A stretch of 64,000 nt of DNA from Aquila chrysaetos chrysaetos (taxonomy: Eukaryota > Chordata > Aves > Accipitriformes > Accipitridae): contig NC_044010.1 in NCBI RefSeq assembly GCF_900496995.4, positions 1 through 64,000 on the forward strand, given 5' to 3'. Below, in pieces: positions 25,771-36,559 of the stretch; position 1 is the stretch's first letter, and every line of letters begins with the position of its first letter. A program made the position numbers and the translations under genes. Under the pieces are notes generated by a model. It was given only the letters and a program-made list of their open reading frames with translations. It searched no databases and was not told the origin of the DNA.

Positions 25771-26481
25771 CATATCCCTGCCGAGAGAGAAGCCAGAAGT
25801 AATCCTGAGACAGAGACCATCCACCTTTTTCCCTGAGGGAGAATCACAGGGCTGCAAACGGCGTGGTTCAGGATGCCTAAACCTTTTTGTGCAATTTTGC
25901 ATAGTAGGTATTAGGGGTTAATTTTTCTGCCCTCAGCTGCAGTGGCAACACAAGACTGCCTCTCAGGGAACTCAGTCCTCAACTTTGGACCCAGCCCTGC
26001 CCTGAGAAGAGGGGAGAGTGAGGTCCTCGAGGAGACCTCCCTCTCCACCTCCCTGGTCCTTCTGTGTCTGTGGTCCGTACCCTCCCTGTCCCCAGGTTTG
26101 TTACTCTTTGCACATTCCCCAGAGACAGAGACTTGCCCCACCACTGCCCTGGGCTGTGTATGTTTTCACCTGGACTTGGCAGAGAAGCCCTAGCCCCACT
26201 TCATGACCCTATGCAGAGCGCTCAGCCTGGTGGGAGGAAGGGGCAAGTTTGTTTGCTACTCATCACGATGAGGATATGAAATCTGGGTTCACGGCACACA
26301 GAAACTCTGAAGAGGAACACAGGGAGCAAAGCAGGTCTCCCACCACCACCTCCCACCCCCAAGCCAAGGAGAGGAGAGGGGCCACAGCTGCATGCTGGCT
26401 GCTCACGGTCACCTTTCTGATTCCGCCATTGTTCTGAAAGCTTTCGGACTCCCCCATGGAAGCTCTTGCATGCAATCAAAA

Positions 26482-26525
26482 GGGTGATGGGTGGGGGTGG
26501 AGGGGTATGGGGGTGGGGGGGTGTG
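26482..26525 (+). repeat. G-rich run with G-quadruplex potential
   Basis: GGGTGGGGGTGG is followed by GGGG, GGGGG and GGGGGGG blocks separated by one to four bases. It meets the usual four G-tract rule for quadruplex formation. Confidence 0.6.
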
Positions 26526-27761
26526 AGCTCCATGCTTCCTGGGACATGGAGGATCTTGACTTTTCCCCAGACCCACCCTCTGAATGATATGAACCAGATT
26601 ACACAGAGCCAGTCCCCAGGGATACATGGAGCTAGGACTTGGTGTCCCTATATTGGGCATGACGGCTCCTTGGATCCCCTCTGTGGGGACTCCAGGGGTA
26701 AGCAGTAAAACCAGACACCCTCTGTGGTGCCGTTCTCAGACACTCGGTGGGTAAACCCCCGAGTAGCACAGAAGCTACTGTTATGGGGCAGGTTGTTGGC
26801 TTTGCTCTCCCAAGTGACGTCCCGGGAGCACAAGATGTTTGACTTGAGCCCTAGGCTCCTAAGCCACGGAGGAGGCTCCTAAATCACTTTGGACTCAGTG
26901 ACATACCCTGAGGAGGAGCGCAGGGGCCACCAGCCCTCCCTGTGTCCAAGAGTAGGCACATCAGCAAAAGAAACAGACCAGGCAGGTTCTCCACCCCTAG
27001 GAAGGTGGGATTTGGGACGGCTAGGCCTCCTTCTGTGGTGCCGCAAGCACAGCACACGACGTCCCAGTCAATCTCCAGGCAAGGACCAACTCTTCCACAT
27101 GGCAGATCCAAAGTCTCTGCTTCAATGCCCTGCCTCCTTCTGACCTCCTCGCAAAACACCACCTTCTCTCCTCTTCCATTCCTCCCTGCTCCCCCTTCCC
27201 TCATTCATACAATGCCATGGATCACCTGCCCTTCCAGCAGGGACAAAATGGTTAGCAGTGACACAAGTTCTTTCCTCCAGCTCACATATTTGCTTTCAGC
27301 CATCCAGGGAGCTACAGGCAAGTATGAGCATCAAAACCCACAGGAGCAGATCCTATGCATTGGCCCAGATGGCACTTTGCGCACAGGAGACATTTCCGTG
27401 CAAGCCTGGAAGTCTGTTAGTGCACATAGCTTTCTCCGGCATATCTTTCACCTGTGAAGAACCCAGAAGCAACAGAGCTTTTGAACAGCTGCTTTCAAGT
27501 TCCTCCTCATCCTTCCACTCATAAACAGAACCATAGAGCACTATGCTTGTAAAACTGCGTATCACAGTACCTCCAAAGCACTGAGCCAGGCTGTTTAAAC
27601 GTGAGTCTGGCAAAGAACAAGAAAGCTTCTAGGGAAAATGGACACATCAGCCCAAGGACAGAGTTGTCTGGGAAGGATGCGGGTGAGTGGATGTGGCTGT
27701 GTCTTGATGAAACGAGGCTTCCGTGCTCTGAGTGTGTGTCCCAGCAAGCATTCCGCTTGCT

Positions 27762-27824
27762 GCTTTCATAAGGTAGATGTCCGCTTTCATAAGGTAGATA
27801 TCCACTTTCATAAAGTAGATGGAC
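27762..27824 (+). repeat. Three tandem copies of a 21-bp unit
   Basis: Units of 21 bases at 27762, 27783 and 27804 share TTTCATAAGGTAGAT, with small differences in the third. The unit is a multiple of three, giving a repeated peptide in the spurious frames on both strands. Confidence 0.9.
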
Positions 27825-28107
27825 ATGCTGACCATGTCAACTATGCAGGTCTTTCCATCAGCACACTGCTTTTTATGTTACATACCATCAAGAGCACTGG
27901 ACGTTTTAAAGTGGATGCAATCCATGTGAAGGAAAGAAAGTGTCCTGTTCTACCACAAATGACCCTCAAGGAGGAGGCAGGCATTAGATTTAACCTTGTC
28001 CTGTGTCCTTGAGGGGGAATTCCTGCCCAGCTTCTTCCCACTACCCTTACCCCCAAATAATCATTTTCACTCCCAGTGTAAGGCCAAGGGAATTTTTTTC
28101 TCCCTTC

Positions 28108-28640
28108 AGATCTCTCTTTGGAGGAGAAAGGTGCATTTGTGCAAGTCCCCTCTGTCAAGCTAAAACGGACACCAGGATCATTACGTCAGCAGCCTGCTCT
28201 GTGCCAGGGGCAATGGCATGAACAGCATTGGGCTGAGCAGAGATGATCCCACACTGTGGCTTGTGGGGTCAGGGCCTGTGAAGTTTTGGAGAGTCTAGAA
28301 TGGAGTGTCAGATGTGGGAGAAAGAAGCAAAAAACATGCCCCATATCTCTGTCTCTTTTGCATAATCCCTCTTTTCTGGACATCTCAGCTGATGCAGAAG
28401 GAAGAAAGGAAAACCCCACAGCATCCCCCCTGCACTGCCTCGCACTCAGGCTCCCATCCAGCCCCATCATGTTCCTGTGATTGCACGCACAGACATACAC
28501 ACATATAAAGACAGCTGTGCAGGCTTCAGATGACCCACTGCTGCGTGTGAGTGTTATCTGCCACTGATCCCAGGAAAAACCAACTACTTGCTCACATTTC
28601 AGGCACCCTCACACTGCCCTGCCCACCGCCAATGTCATGG
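28108..28640 (+). pseudogene. Truncated 5' flank of a family 2-type TRBV gene
   Basis: The sequence from TCTCTCTTTGGAGGAG onwards is a diverged relative of the family 2 V upstream region at about 21805-22290. Matching landmarks in the same order include GACACCAGGAT, GTCAGCAGCCT, GCTCCCATC/ATCATG-type blocks and CTCACATTTCAGGC. It stops at about 28640, where copy B of the duplication begins, before any leader exon. It appears to be what remains of an older V unit whose coding part was cut away at the duplication junction. Confidence 0.7.
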
Positions 28641-30704
28641 ACACAAGTGTGCAACACCAGTGTCCACCTGTGGATCCAGCGTCTCCTGCTTAGTACCTGC
28701 GTGCAGTTTTTCTCATGCCTTTTGGTGAGCTTTCTTCCTCAGAGAAACAGCGAGTTGGGTGACACCCCGCCAGCCTTCTCCTTCCCAGCACCATGAGGCA
28801 GAAGTACCACCAGGGATCCTAGCCCATTTCCTCCTGCTTCTCCTTCCCTGTCGCCAGGTAGAGCTCCAGGCACAGAGTCCGACAGTTCCTATGAGGAGGG
28901 AGAGGTGCTGCCAGCAGGGCTCAGCATGGTGGAGACCTCTGTCATTTGTTGCCTGGGTTCCTGTCACCCTTGCCACTCTCCCAGCTGTTCATCCCTGCGC
29001 CCATCGCGCTCCCCAGCTAGCCCGTGCTGAATTTGCCCCATTCAGGAGAGGCCATGTGGATGTCCTTCTGAGCAGAAACACCTGAGGGCGCTGTGGAGAG
29101 GGTGCCAGTGAATGCGGGAGAGGATGCTCACCTGAATCTGGTGAGCCTGTGAGCAGAGCAGCAGAGAGGTGTCACTGGTAGAGCATGAAATTGCACCGTA
29201 CAGCTGCTTTCAAGACCCTAGTGGTCTCACCGGCTGCATCCCAGCGGCACCCCCCCCCCCCCCCCCGGAGGACAAGCTCAGTCCTGCCAGAAAAGGAAAC
29301 CATCTTGGACAGGTTGACTCACAGGGCAAAGGGGGCAACGACACAGATGGTCTCAGTCCCTGAGCGCTCCTCCAATCTGCCAGACAAAGTGTGCTCCTGA
29401 AGCAGAGCTGCCAGAAGCCCTTGCCCCAGAGGCAGCACCAGGCTGAGACACCCAGGGCTCCCCAGCTAGGCCCCAGGGAGAAGCCGTCTCTGGAAGAACT
29501 TGGGCTACTGCCTGTCAGGAAGGAAGGTGGAGGGAGAGGCCACCCTGGCCCCAGCTCTCAGCAGCTCTTCTCCCCCTTGCCTCCCGCTCTGGGCCACACT
29601 CGATTCTTTCTTCCTTCCCATGCCAGTGCATTGACTGTCCCTGGGCTCTTCACAGGCGTTTACCTTCCTCTCCTACCCCTCTCACCAGCTCTGCTGGACC
29701 AGGGCTGGAGGGAGCCCTGCTCACACCCACCCACACACACCGACCCCTCGTATACCTCCTGTCTCCGTCACAGTGATTACCGCACCAGCCTGGAGCTCTT
29801 CCAGTGCTCAGACATGTGCGTGACCGGCCTGGCTGGAGTGGGCAAAGGCTCGGGACACTGAGCACCTCCTGTCCCTGCAGTCCCTCTGTGGAGGAGAGAG
29901 GGCTGCGGAAAGCAGCCAGGAAAGGGGCTCCTGCCCCTCCTAGTCCCAGGATGAGAGGTGTTATGGCTAGGGATAGCATGGGGTAGCCGAGACCCCCATC
30001 CCACTCTTTTTCCTTTGTGATGTTCACAAACATTCCCAACTCTGCTGCAGAGAGTAAGAGAAACTATGTGCACTGGGACAAACAGTTCCCTGCAGGAGAG
30101 CGGCTGGAAGCTGCAGGCACTGTTTTGCTATTCAGGGAAAGGGATGGGGGAAGAGCTTCACTGCAAAGCCCATGAGAGCCCTCAGCAGGCGGAACGCTTG
30201 GGCTGTTGTGGTGTCTTTCCTGGTCCTGCCTCTCACTGACGTTAATTGCTGTGCTCACAGTACTGCACAGAGAAAAAGAGCCCTCACACAGCCAGGGGAA
30301 AAAAAAACAGAGAACCAGCCACGGCTGGGGGAGAGAGGTAAAATGCATGGGAAAATGCAAGGGGCCTGGGTGTGTCCTTCGTACCTCATCCCTCCAGCTC
30401 TCAAGGACTTCAGAAGAAGGGGACCTCTCAGCATTCCTCTGCCTTGCACACACTCACACTCACATGCAACCTCAGCATAGTCCTGTCCACGCAACCCCCT
30501 TCTCCCCTCCCGCATCTCTGCAGGGTTTATACTTTCCTGTGATTGTGTGCGTCATTCCCCAGTGTTCCCAGCCAGCCAATCCTTTCTCACATTTCATGTC
30601 CTGCCCAACCCCGATATGTCTCCTCCTCATTCAGTGCTTCCTCTTCACACATCTCTGGGCAGCTACAAAAGGCAGGTCCCTGAAAGGACAGGGCCTTTTT
30701 CCCC
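28641..30704. other. 5' flank of the first TRBV gene (copy B)
   Basis: Near-identical to 17571-19634, with isolated substitutions, for example near 29782, 29824 and 30190, and a longer poly-C run at about 29250-29266. No exon seen. Confidence 0.6.
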
Positions 30705-31452
30705 ATGGTTCCCTGCTGGTTCTTTGTGGCCATGCTGGCCCCTGTGGGTAAGTGAACTCAGCTCACCCCTGAGCACCTACATCGATTCCACTGCTGCTGT
30801 CCCAGCTGTGTACCCAGTTGCTGGCAGTGCTCCATTCCCCAAGGCTTCCTGCGCTGAGGATGGGCAGTGAATGAGGGGGGCAGGAATCCCTGAATCCCCT
30901 GCAATGGCTGTCTATTTTTTCTCCTGTGCACAGCCCCCCCAGTGGTTCCTTTTTTGGGCACAAACTGCCCAGGAATGTTTCTTGCCTATCGGAGAGAGAC
31001 TGGAAACTCACCTGCTGATCTGAAGAGCTGTCCCATCCCTTCCACTGCTCCCTAGCCCATCCTGTTCCTTCTCATCCTCTTCTCTACCAACCCATGGTGC
31101 CTAGTTCACGTTTTTCCATTTTTTCCTCTTCCTCAACGCTCCTCCTTTTCCCTTCCAGTGTTGGCTCTGGAACAGTCCCCAGACACAGTGATACGACAAG
31201 GCCAGTCCACGAATCTGAGCTGTTCCGAGAAGAAATCCTCCAACGTGGCTATGTACTGGTACAAGCTGCCTTTGGGGAAGGACTCCAGGCTAATCCTAGT
31301 GGCTTCTGCACTACAAGGTACTAAAGCAAACGTTGAGGAGGAATTCCGCAGCCGTTTCAGCAGCAGTGAGATACAAGGAGACAGCGTGACCCTCTTGATA
31401 CAGCGTGCCTTTCTCAATGACTCGGGCATGTATTACTGTGCTGAGAGTGAAA
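30705..31452 (+). CDS. TRBV: T-cell receptor beta variable gene, family 1, copy B
   Basis: The leader exon at 30705-30747 is identical to copy A, and the V exon is at 31159-31452. The protein matches copy A except for five residues: TV to VA and F to Y around CDR1 (now NVAMYWYK), and IE to LQ in CDR2 (now SALQG). By eye all six base differences in the 294-base V exon change an amino acid and none is silent. Cysteines, core tryptophan, splice sites and the CACAGTG heptamer are intact, so it should be usable. The MYWYK motif matches the family 2 genes better than MYWFK in copy A. Confidence 0.92.
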
Positions 31453-31491
31453 CACAGTGGCTAGGCTGCTGAGGGAGCTGAGCGCAAAACT
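31453..31491 (+). other. 23-spacer recombination signal of TRBV family 1, copy B
   Basis: Identical to the copy A signal: CACAGTG, 23 bases, CGCAAAACT. Confidence 0.85.
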
Positions 31492-33692
31492 CCTGCTGCA
31501 CAAAAGGGACCTGCTTTCCTCCTTGTTGGTGCTGCACAAGGCAGGATGATCCCTTTCCACTCATTACCTCCTCTGCTTCCTAGCCTTCCCTTCCTCCTCT
31601 TCTCAGACTCTGTGAGTTTATTTGCCCTGCTTTCTCTCCTTGCCACCCCACTCCTCCTTGCCTCCCTCTTCGTTTAACTCTCATTTCCATTATATTCACT
31701 TCCGTCAATGCTTCTTCCCCTCTCTGCCTCCCTTTCTCTCCCCACCTTCTTCTGTCTGTCTTCAATCTGCACTCCACAGGCTTCCTCTAACTCCAGCCAA
31801 CCCTGCTCATCCTTCTCGCTGTCAAACAGAAAGGATGTTCGTGTGAGAAGTTCTTGGTGCACCTTTAGATACAGGCAAGGCCAGGCAGGGGGTGTAATAG
31901 CCAGTACCAAGTGGGAGCTGCCCACATGCTCCTGTGTTACAACGACCTATTTGAGGTTATTCTGCAGCCAAGGGATACGTGCAGCACAGCACAGGCCTGC
32001 GCCTACTCAGGTAGGCTGTTATGTAGACCACTAACTCCTCCGTGTACAGTGGTCTCCAGGTCAGGATCGCTACCTTCCACCCCTTGATCCACCTAGACTT
32101 TACCTTTCCCAAAAATATTACATAAATCACAGATTGTTAACAAGCTGTGCAGCTAACTGAAAGTTTCCTGACTGGTTAGAGTGTTCTCTCTGTCATAACG
32201 TACAGCAGTGTGCGGCACAAGCCGGCACGGGGCAGGTTCCCACACTGCAGCTTCTCATGTTAACATGCTGGCTTCTCAAGCCCTAAGCACAAGGCCCAAC
32301 AGAGCAGGCATGGCCTGTTCGGATCACTAGCTCCTCGAACACCACGTGTTCTGCAAGGCTCCCAATGCACTGCCCTGCCACCTGCACATCCTGGGGAACC
32401 CCATGGGAAATGGAGACCCCTCCCATGGACACATCAGGCACAGCCTCCTCTCAGCTGGAGTGCTGGGAGTGTTGGGGAGGGTGTTCTTCCTGTTGCCCGC
32501 ACAATTTAGCCCACCGTCTTTGTTCGTTTCTCCCTTTCCTTCTGAGGAATCCGGGGTCATTCCTGAATCTCCCGTAGGCAGTTTGTGGAAATGAATGCAA
32601 TGGGACACACTTGGACCTGCAACAGAGGGCCTGGGAGCTGGAGGCGTTGCTGCAACCTTCTGCTAAAAGGACACAGAGGAACGTCTTCACTGCAAAGCCC
32701 ATGACACCCTTGAGCAGCTGGATCGTGCGCTCTCTGGTATGGGCCGGCCTTCCACTGTGTGCATTGCTGAGCCCACAGCACGGCACGGACCTGCAGAGGC
32801 TCTGTCAGGCCTCTGACAGACAGAGAGTGTGTCAGTGTACACAGACAGCAAGCCGCACTTCCTGCCTGCAGTGATTTCCCACAGCCTTGAGTTAGTGAAC
32901 AAGGCTGTGCCCTATGTAGAGAGGAAGACAGGATTTTCTTCTGTCCATCCTCATCCTGCTGCTCCTTTGCAGAATGGTACAAAAATGAGAGTATCAGCTC
33001 TTCTCTGGCCTGGAGAATGTAAGTCTGTACCACCATATCCCACGGTGAATACCCTTCTCAGAAATCACTCTGTGGTGCAGTCTCCCGAGAGGCAGTCCAA
33101 GTGCAGAGCCAAAAGCAGCCTTTTCTCTGCTTGAGATCTCCCTTTGGAGGAAGAGGAGAACAGTTGGAGAAGTCCTCTCTGTCATGCTACAACAGACACC
33201 AGGATGACAGGTCAGCAGCCTTTCCCATACCTGGGCAACATGATGAGCAGCACTGGGAGAAGCAGAGAAGATTCCACATTGCAGCTCGTAGGGTTGGGAG
33301 TCTGCGGGTGCGAGGGTGTCTAGAGAGGAGGCTCAGCTGAGGAGCACAGACTGAGCTCTCTTTCTCTTCCCTTCATTTCGTGCCCCTTTGTGCATCCCCG
33401 TGCCGTGCACACACTCAGGCTGCCACAGAGCACCATCATGCTCCTGTGATAACATTTATCTCCCACACACACTCTCACACACGGCAGGAAGTCAGTGGAG
33501 CAGGGTACGCGCACCTCACGCCTGCACGCAGGTGTCCTTCCCCACTGTTCCCAGCCAGCCAACTGGCTTCTCACATTTCAGGCTCCCTCTCACTGCCCTG
33601 CCCAGCTGCAAAGAGACGTGTCTCTTCCTGTCTCAACCTTTCCTCTCCACACATCTCTCGGGCAGGTTGCTGGAAGGAGGTGGCCTTTCTCC
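31492..33692. other. Spacer between the two V genes of copy B
   Basis: Repeats the copy A spacer with about 258 extra bases at 32777-33044. The extra stretch contains no V exon or recombination signal that I can see. Confidence 0.6.
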
Positions 33693-34461
33693 ATGGTTCT
33701 CCGCTGGTTCCTTGTGGCCATCCTGGCCCCTGTGGGTAAGTGAGCTTCCCTTCCACTTGAACAGCTCCACTGGAGCCGCTGCTGCTGCCTCCGCTGTGTG
33801 CCCAGTTGTTGGCAGTGCCCCATTCCCCAAGGCTTCCAGTGGGAGGGCAGGCAGTGAACGAGGTGAGCTTTTCCTCAACCTCTTAACTCCAAAAACTCTA
33901 CAGATCTACAAATGGTTTTTTTTCTGTCCCATTTTAGTACTTCGATTGAGAGTACTGAAGTCATTATTTTTCATAACAAATTTGCAATTGTATTTGAAGC
34001 TGCTTTGTGGGTTTTTTTCTCCTGTGTGTCTCTCAGGGAAATGGGACAGTGTCCCATAGCTTGCCGACATCCTTATGACACCCCACCCCATGTCATACTT
34101 CAAGGATGTGTTTTTGTGTCCCCTTCAGTGCGTTTCACTCCTCACATGTCTTCCCTTCTCTTTCCAGGCCAGGCCCTTCAGCAATCGCCAGACACAGTTG
34201 TCCGAGTGGGAGACTCTGTGACTCTCAACTGTTCCCAAAAGGGGAATTTATTCTCCAATATGTACTGGTACAAGCTGCCCATGGGGAAGGATGCCACTCT
34301 GCAGCTGGTTGTACGCTCAGTGGAAGGTGGCGTGGCAGAGTTTGAGAAGGAATTCAGAAACCACTTCCAGAGTAATGGGACTAAGGGCAACCGCTTATCT
34401 GTGAAGATAGCTCATGCCCTACTCAATGACTCAGGCACATATTTCTGTGCTGAGCAAGACC
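33693..34461 (+). CDS. TRBV: T-cell receptor beta variable gene, family 2, copy B
   Basis: The leader exon at 33693-33735 reads MVLRWFLVAILAPV (H to R against copy A), and the V exon is at 34168-34461. The only differences from copy A within the V exon fall in one 18-base stretch of CDR1, where GKVIYT becomes GNLFSN: seven base changes over six adjacent codons, one silent. The remaining V exon sequence reads the same in both copies. Landmarks TLNC, MYWYK and TYFCAEQDP, the splice sites and the heptamer are intact. It is apparently functional. Confidence 0.92.
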
Positions 34462-34500
34462 CACAGTGATGCAAAAGCTGGAGCAGCATAGCACAAACCT
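34462..34500 (+). other. 23-spacer recombination signal of TRBV family 2, copy B
   Basis: CACAGTG at 34462-34468, a 23-base spacer and CACAAACCT, as in copy A. Confidence 0.85.
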
Positions 34501-36298
34501 TTCCATGCAAACAGGGATCTGCCGCCAGCACACACACAGAGCCCTGCATTTGACAGCACCCCATTTTCTCCCCGTGCCCTCCAGCTCTGCCTACTTAAGG
34601 AAAGTGGTGGTATCATCTGTCTGTCTTCTACCTGGTCTCCAATTTCCTTCCTGTTCTTTCTCATCTCTGAATCACCTTTTGACCCTCCTTTCTTCTTTTA
34701 CTCACTGCCTTGCCTCATTTCTCTGCCATCCATAGACTGCCTCTCCCTTTCCTCCTCTACTCTCTTTCTCTCTGTCCCCTTCCCCTTTCTGCTCTGTCCT
34801 CTCTCACATCTGTCCCCCTCCTGTTCCCTTCATCCTCTTCCACTTCTCCCTTTTAGCCTGTTACACTAACTCATGGCTAAGCAGGATGTGGAATAGTTCA
34901 CGCAGCCCTTTCCTTCTCCACCAGCTGGAAAGCCAAGGCCAACCTGAAGATGAATCTGGCACGGGATCCCAGAACTGAGCACTCCTGCGTGTGCTTGTGT
35001 GTCTGTGAGCTTCAAGGGTCTCCTGCGATTGCTCACACTGCAGTTTCCAAGAGTACAGGTGCCTCGCTGGTAACCTGGGGCTCAGCACGCTGCCATTTGT
35101 GAGGGGCTCAGCGTTCCAGAGCGCCAGCAGAACCATGCCACTGAGCGCTTCTATTTGCGTGCTTGTCCCTTGGCCCCACCAGACTCCGGGGAATGGGCAT
35201 GCTGCTGTGCACCAGGGTCCCCGAGTCGCGCTGCTACCTGTTGCTTTGGGCTTCGAGCCACCCAGGAGAAGAGCTTGTCCTACTAACCCCCAACAGAAAG
35301 TGCCCCACTAGCATCACACAGCATCACCTGGGCAAGGGTTTTATAAAGCACAATCACAGCAAAAGGGAACAGCTGGGAACTTCACTGTTCTCATGGGTTT
35401 CCACAGGTGGTCACTGAGTCAAGTGCTCCCACAGCTACCATGTGACCTGAACACTCTGATGTATGCGATGTAGCCCAGGTCTCGATGGTATCTGGGGATG
35501 GAGCACGGCCCTGTAGGTGAGGAGCCCCAAGCCGCAAGGTGCTCTGTGGCAATAACCCACCATACCTTTGGCTCTGCTAGCCTCCCTGCTCCCTCTTCCA
35601 CATGGCAGATCCAAAGTCTCTGCTTCAATGCCCTGCCTCCTTCTGACCTCCTCGCAAAACACCACCTTCTCTCCTCTTCCATTCCTCCCTGCTCCCCCTT
35701 CCCTCATTCATACAATGCCATGGATCACCTGCCCTTCCAGCAGGGACAAAATGGTGAGCAGTGACACAAGTTCTTTCCTCCAGCTCACATATTTGCTTTC
35801 AGCCATCCAGGGAGCTACAGGCAAGTATGAGCATCAAAACCCACAGGAGCAGATCCTATGCATTGGCCCAGATGGCACTTTGCGCACAGGAGACATTTCC
35901 GTGCAAGCCTGGAAGTCTGTTAGTGCACATAGCTTTCTCCGGCATATCTTTCACCCGTGAAGAACCCAGAAGCAACAGAGCTTGTAAGAGGGCCCTGTAA
36001 GCCATGTAAGAGGGGAGATCCTGTGAGGATATTCCAGCAATCTGAAAATCAAGAATGGCCTATAATCTGGAAAATGCAATTTCTTCTTTACTGACTGGAG
36101 ACCTTGACACATGGGGGGATAGTGACAGAGGACTTGGACTGTTTCCAGACTACTCTTCTCAACATCCCTGTCTGTCACATTTGAGAATGCACTCTGCCTG
36201 ACAATAGAAGTATTTCTTTCCCCCATTTTCATCTTGTCATCTTTTCATTGCATCCTCTCCTCTGTCCTCCAACTTTTTCTTCTTTCTCTAACATACAG
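34501..36298. other. 3' flank of TRBV family 2, copy B, and spacer
   Basis: Shared with copy A up to about 35982 apart from the extra 215 bases near 35229-35445. From 35983 to 36298 the sequence is unique and leads into the acceptor-like site of the V pseudogene. A leader exon for that pseudogene was not identified. Confidence 0.5.
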
Positions 36299-36549
36299 GC
36301 AAAGATATCAACCACCCTACACTCACAGTGGTCAGGGAGGGAGAACCTGTGACAGAGGATAAGAACTCTGTCTCCTGGTCAAAATAGGCTGAAGGGAAGG
36401 ATGCCAGGCTACAGCTCAGGGATTTTTTCTGGTAAAGGGCATACGCAGAGAAGGAATTCAACAAGTGCTTCCAGAGCAACGGGATGCAAAGCTAAGGTCT
36501 GATCCTGTTTGTATATTGTGCCTATCTCAATGACACAGACACCTCTTAC
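36299..36549 (+). pseudogene. TRBV: TRBV pseudogene
   Basis: After an acceptor-like ACATACAG the frame reads HPTLTVVREGEPVT, then SVSWSK, AEGKDARLQL, AEKEFNKCFQSNG and CAYLNDTDTSYS. These match framework 1, framework 2 (LPxGKDxxLQL), framework 3 (EKEFxxxFQSNG) and the LNDSGTYYC end of the family 2 V genes. The stretch holding the first cysteine is largely missing, three in-frame stops are present (after SWSK, after DFFW and after GMQS), the second cysteine is lost, and no heptamer follows. It is an old dead V segment. Confidence 0.85.
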
Positions 36550-36559
36550 TCTCCTAGGA

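Larger units (their letters stand above)
24056..27094. other. 3-kb segment present only in copy A
   Basis: This stretch has no match in copy B, where sequence jumps from the equivalent of about 24055 to the equivalent of about 27095. It contains the ATTAATCCC minisatellite and a G-rich run. No V gene, recombination signal or other gene was recognised, so it could be an insertion in A or a deletion in B. Confidence 0.6.
17571..27481 (+). repeat. Segmental duplication, copy A (with two TRBV genes)
   Basis: From about 17571 to 24055, and again from about 27095 to 27481, the sequence reappears nearly base for base at 28641-35982. The offset is 11070 bases over the first V gene and 11321-11328 over the second. 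The 3 kb at about 24056-27094 has no counterpart in copy B. Copy A lacks about 258 bases present in B at 32777-33044, and about 215 bases present in B near 35229-35445. Flanking and intron sequences differ at only scattered positions, so the duplication is recent, has been homogenised, or reflects two haplotypes joined in assembly. Confidence 0.95.
28641..35982 (+). repeat. Segmental duplication, copy B (with two TRBV genes)
   Basis: A near-identical repeat of 17571-24055 plus 27095-27481. It carries two stretches absent from copy A: about 32777-33044, which replaces roughly ten bases in A, and about 35229-35445. It ends at about 35982, where copy A continues into TTGAACAGCTG and copy B continues into unrelated sequence. 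Confidence 0.95.

Noticed and set aside
33912-34469. Single long frame running into the second V gene of copy B
   Set aside because: It reads through the intron. The leader exon at 33693 with GT donor and the acceptor at 34167 show the true structure.
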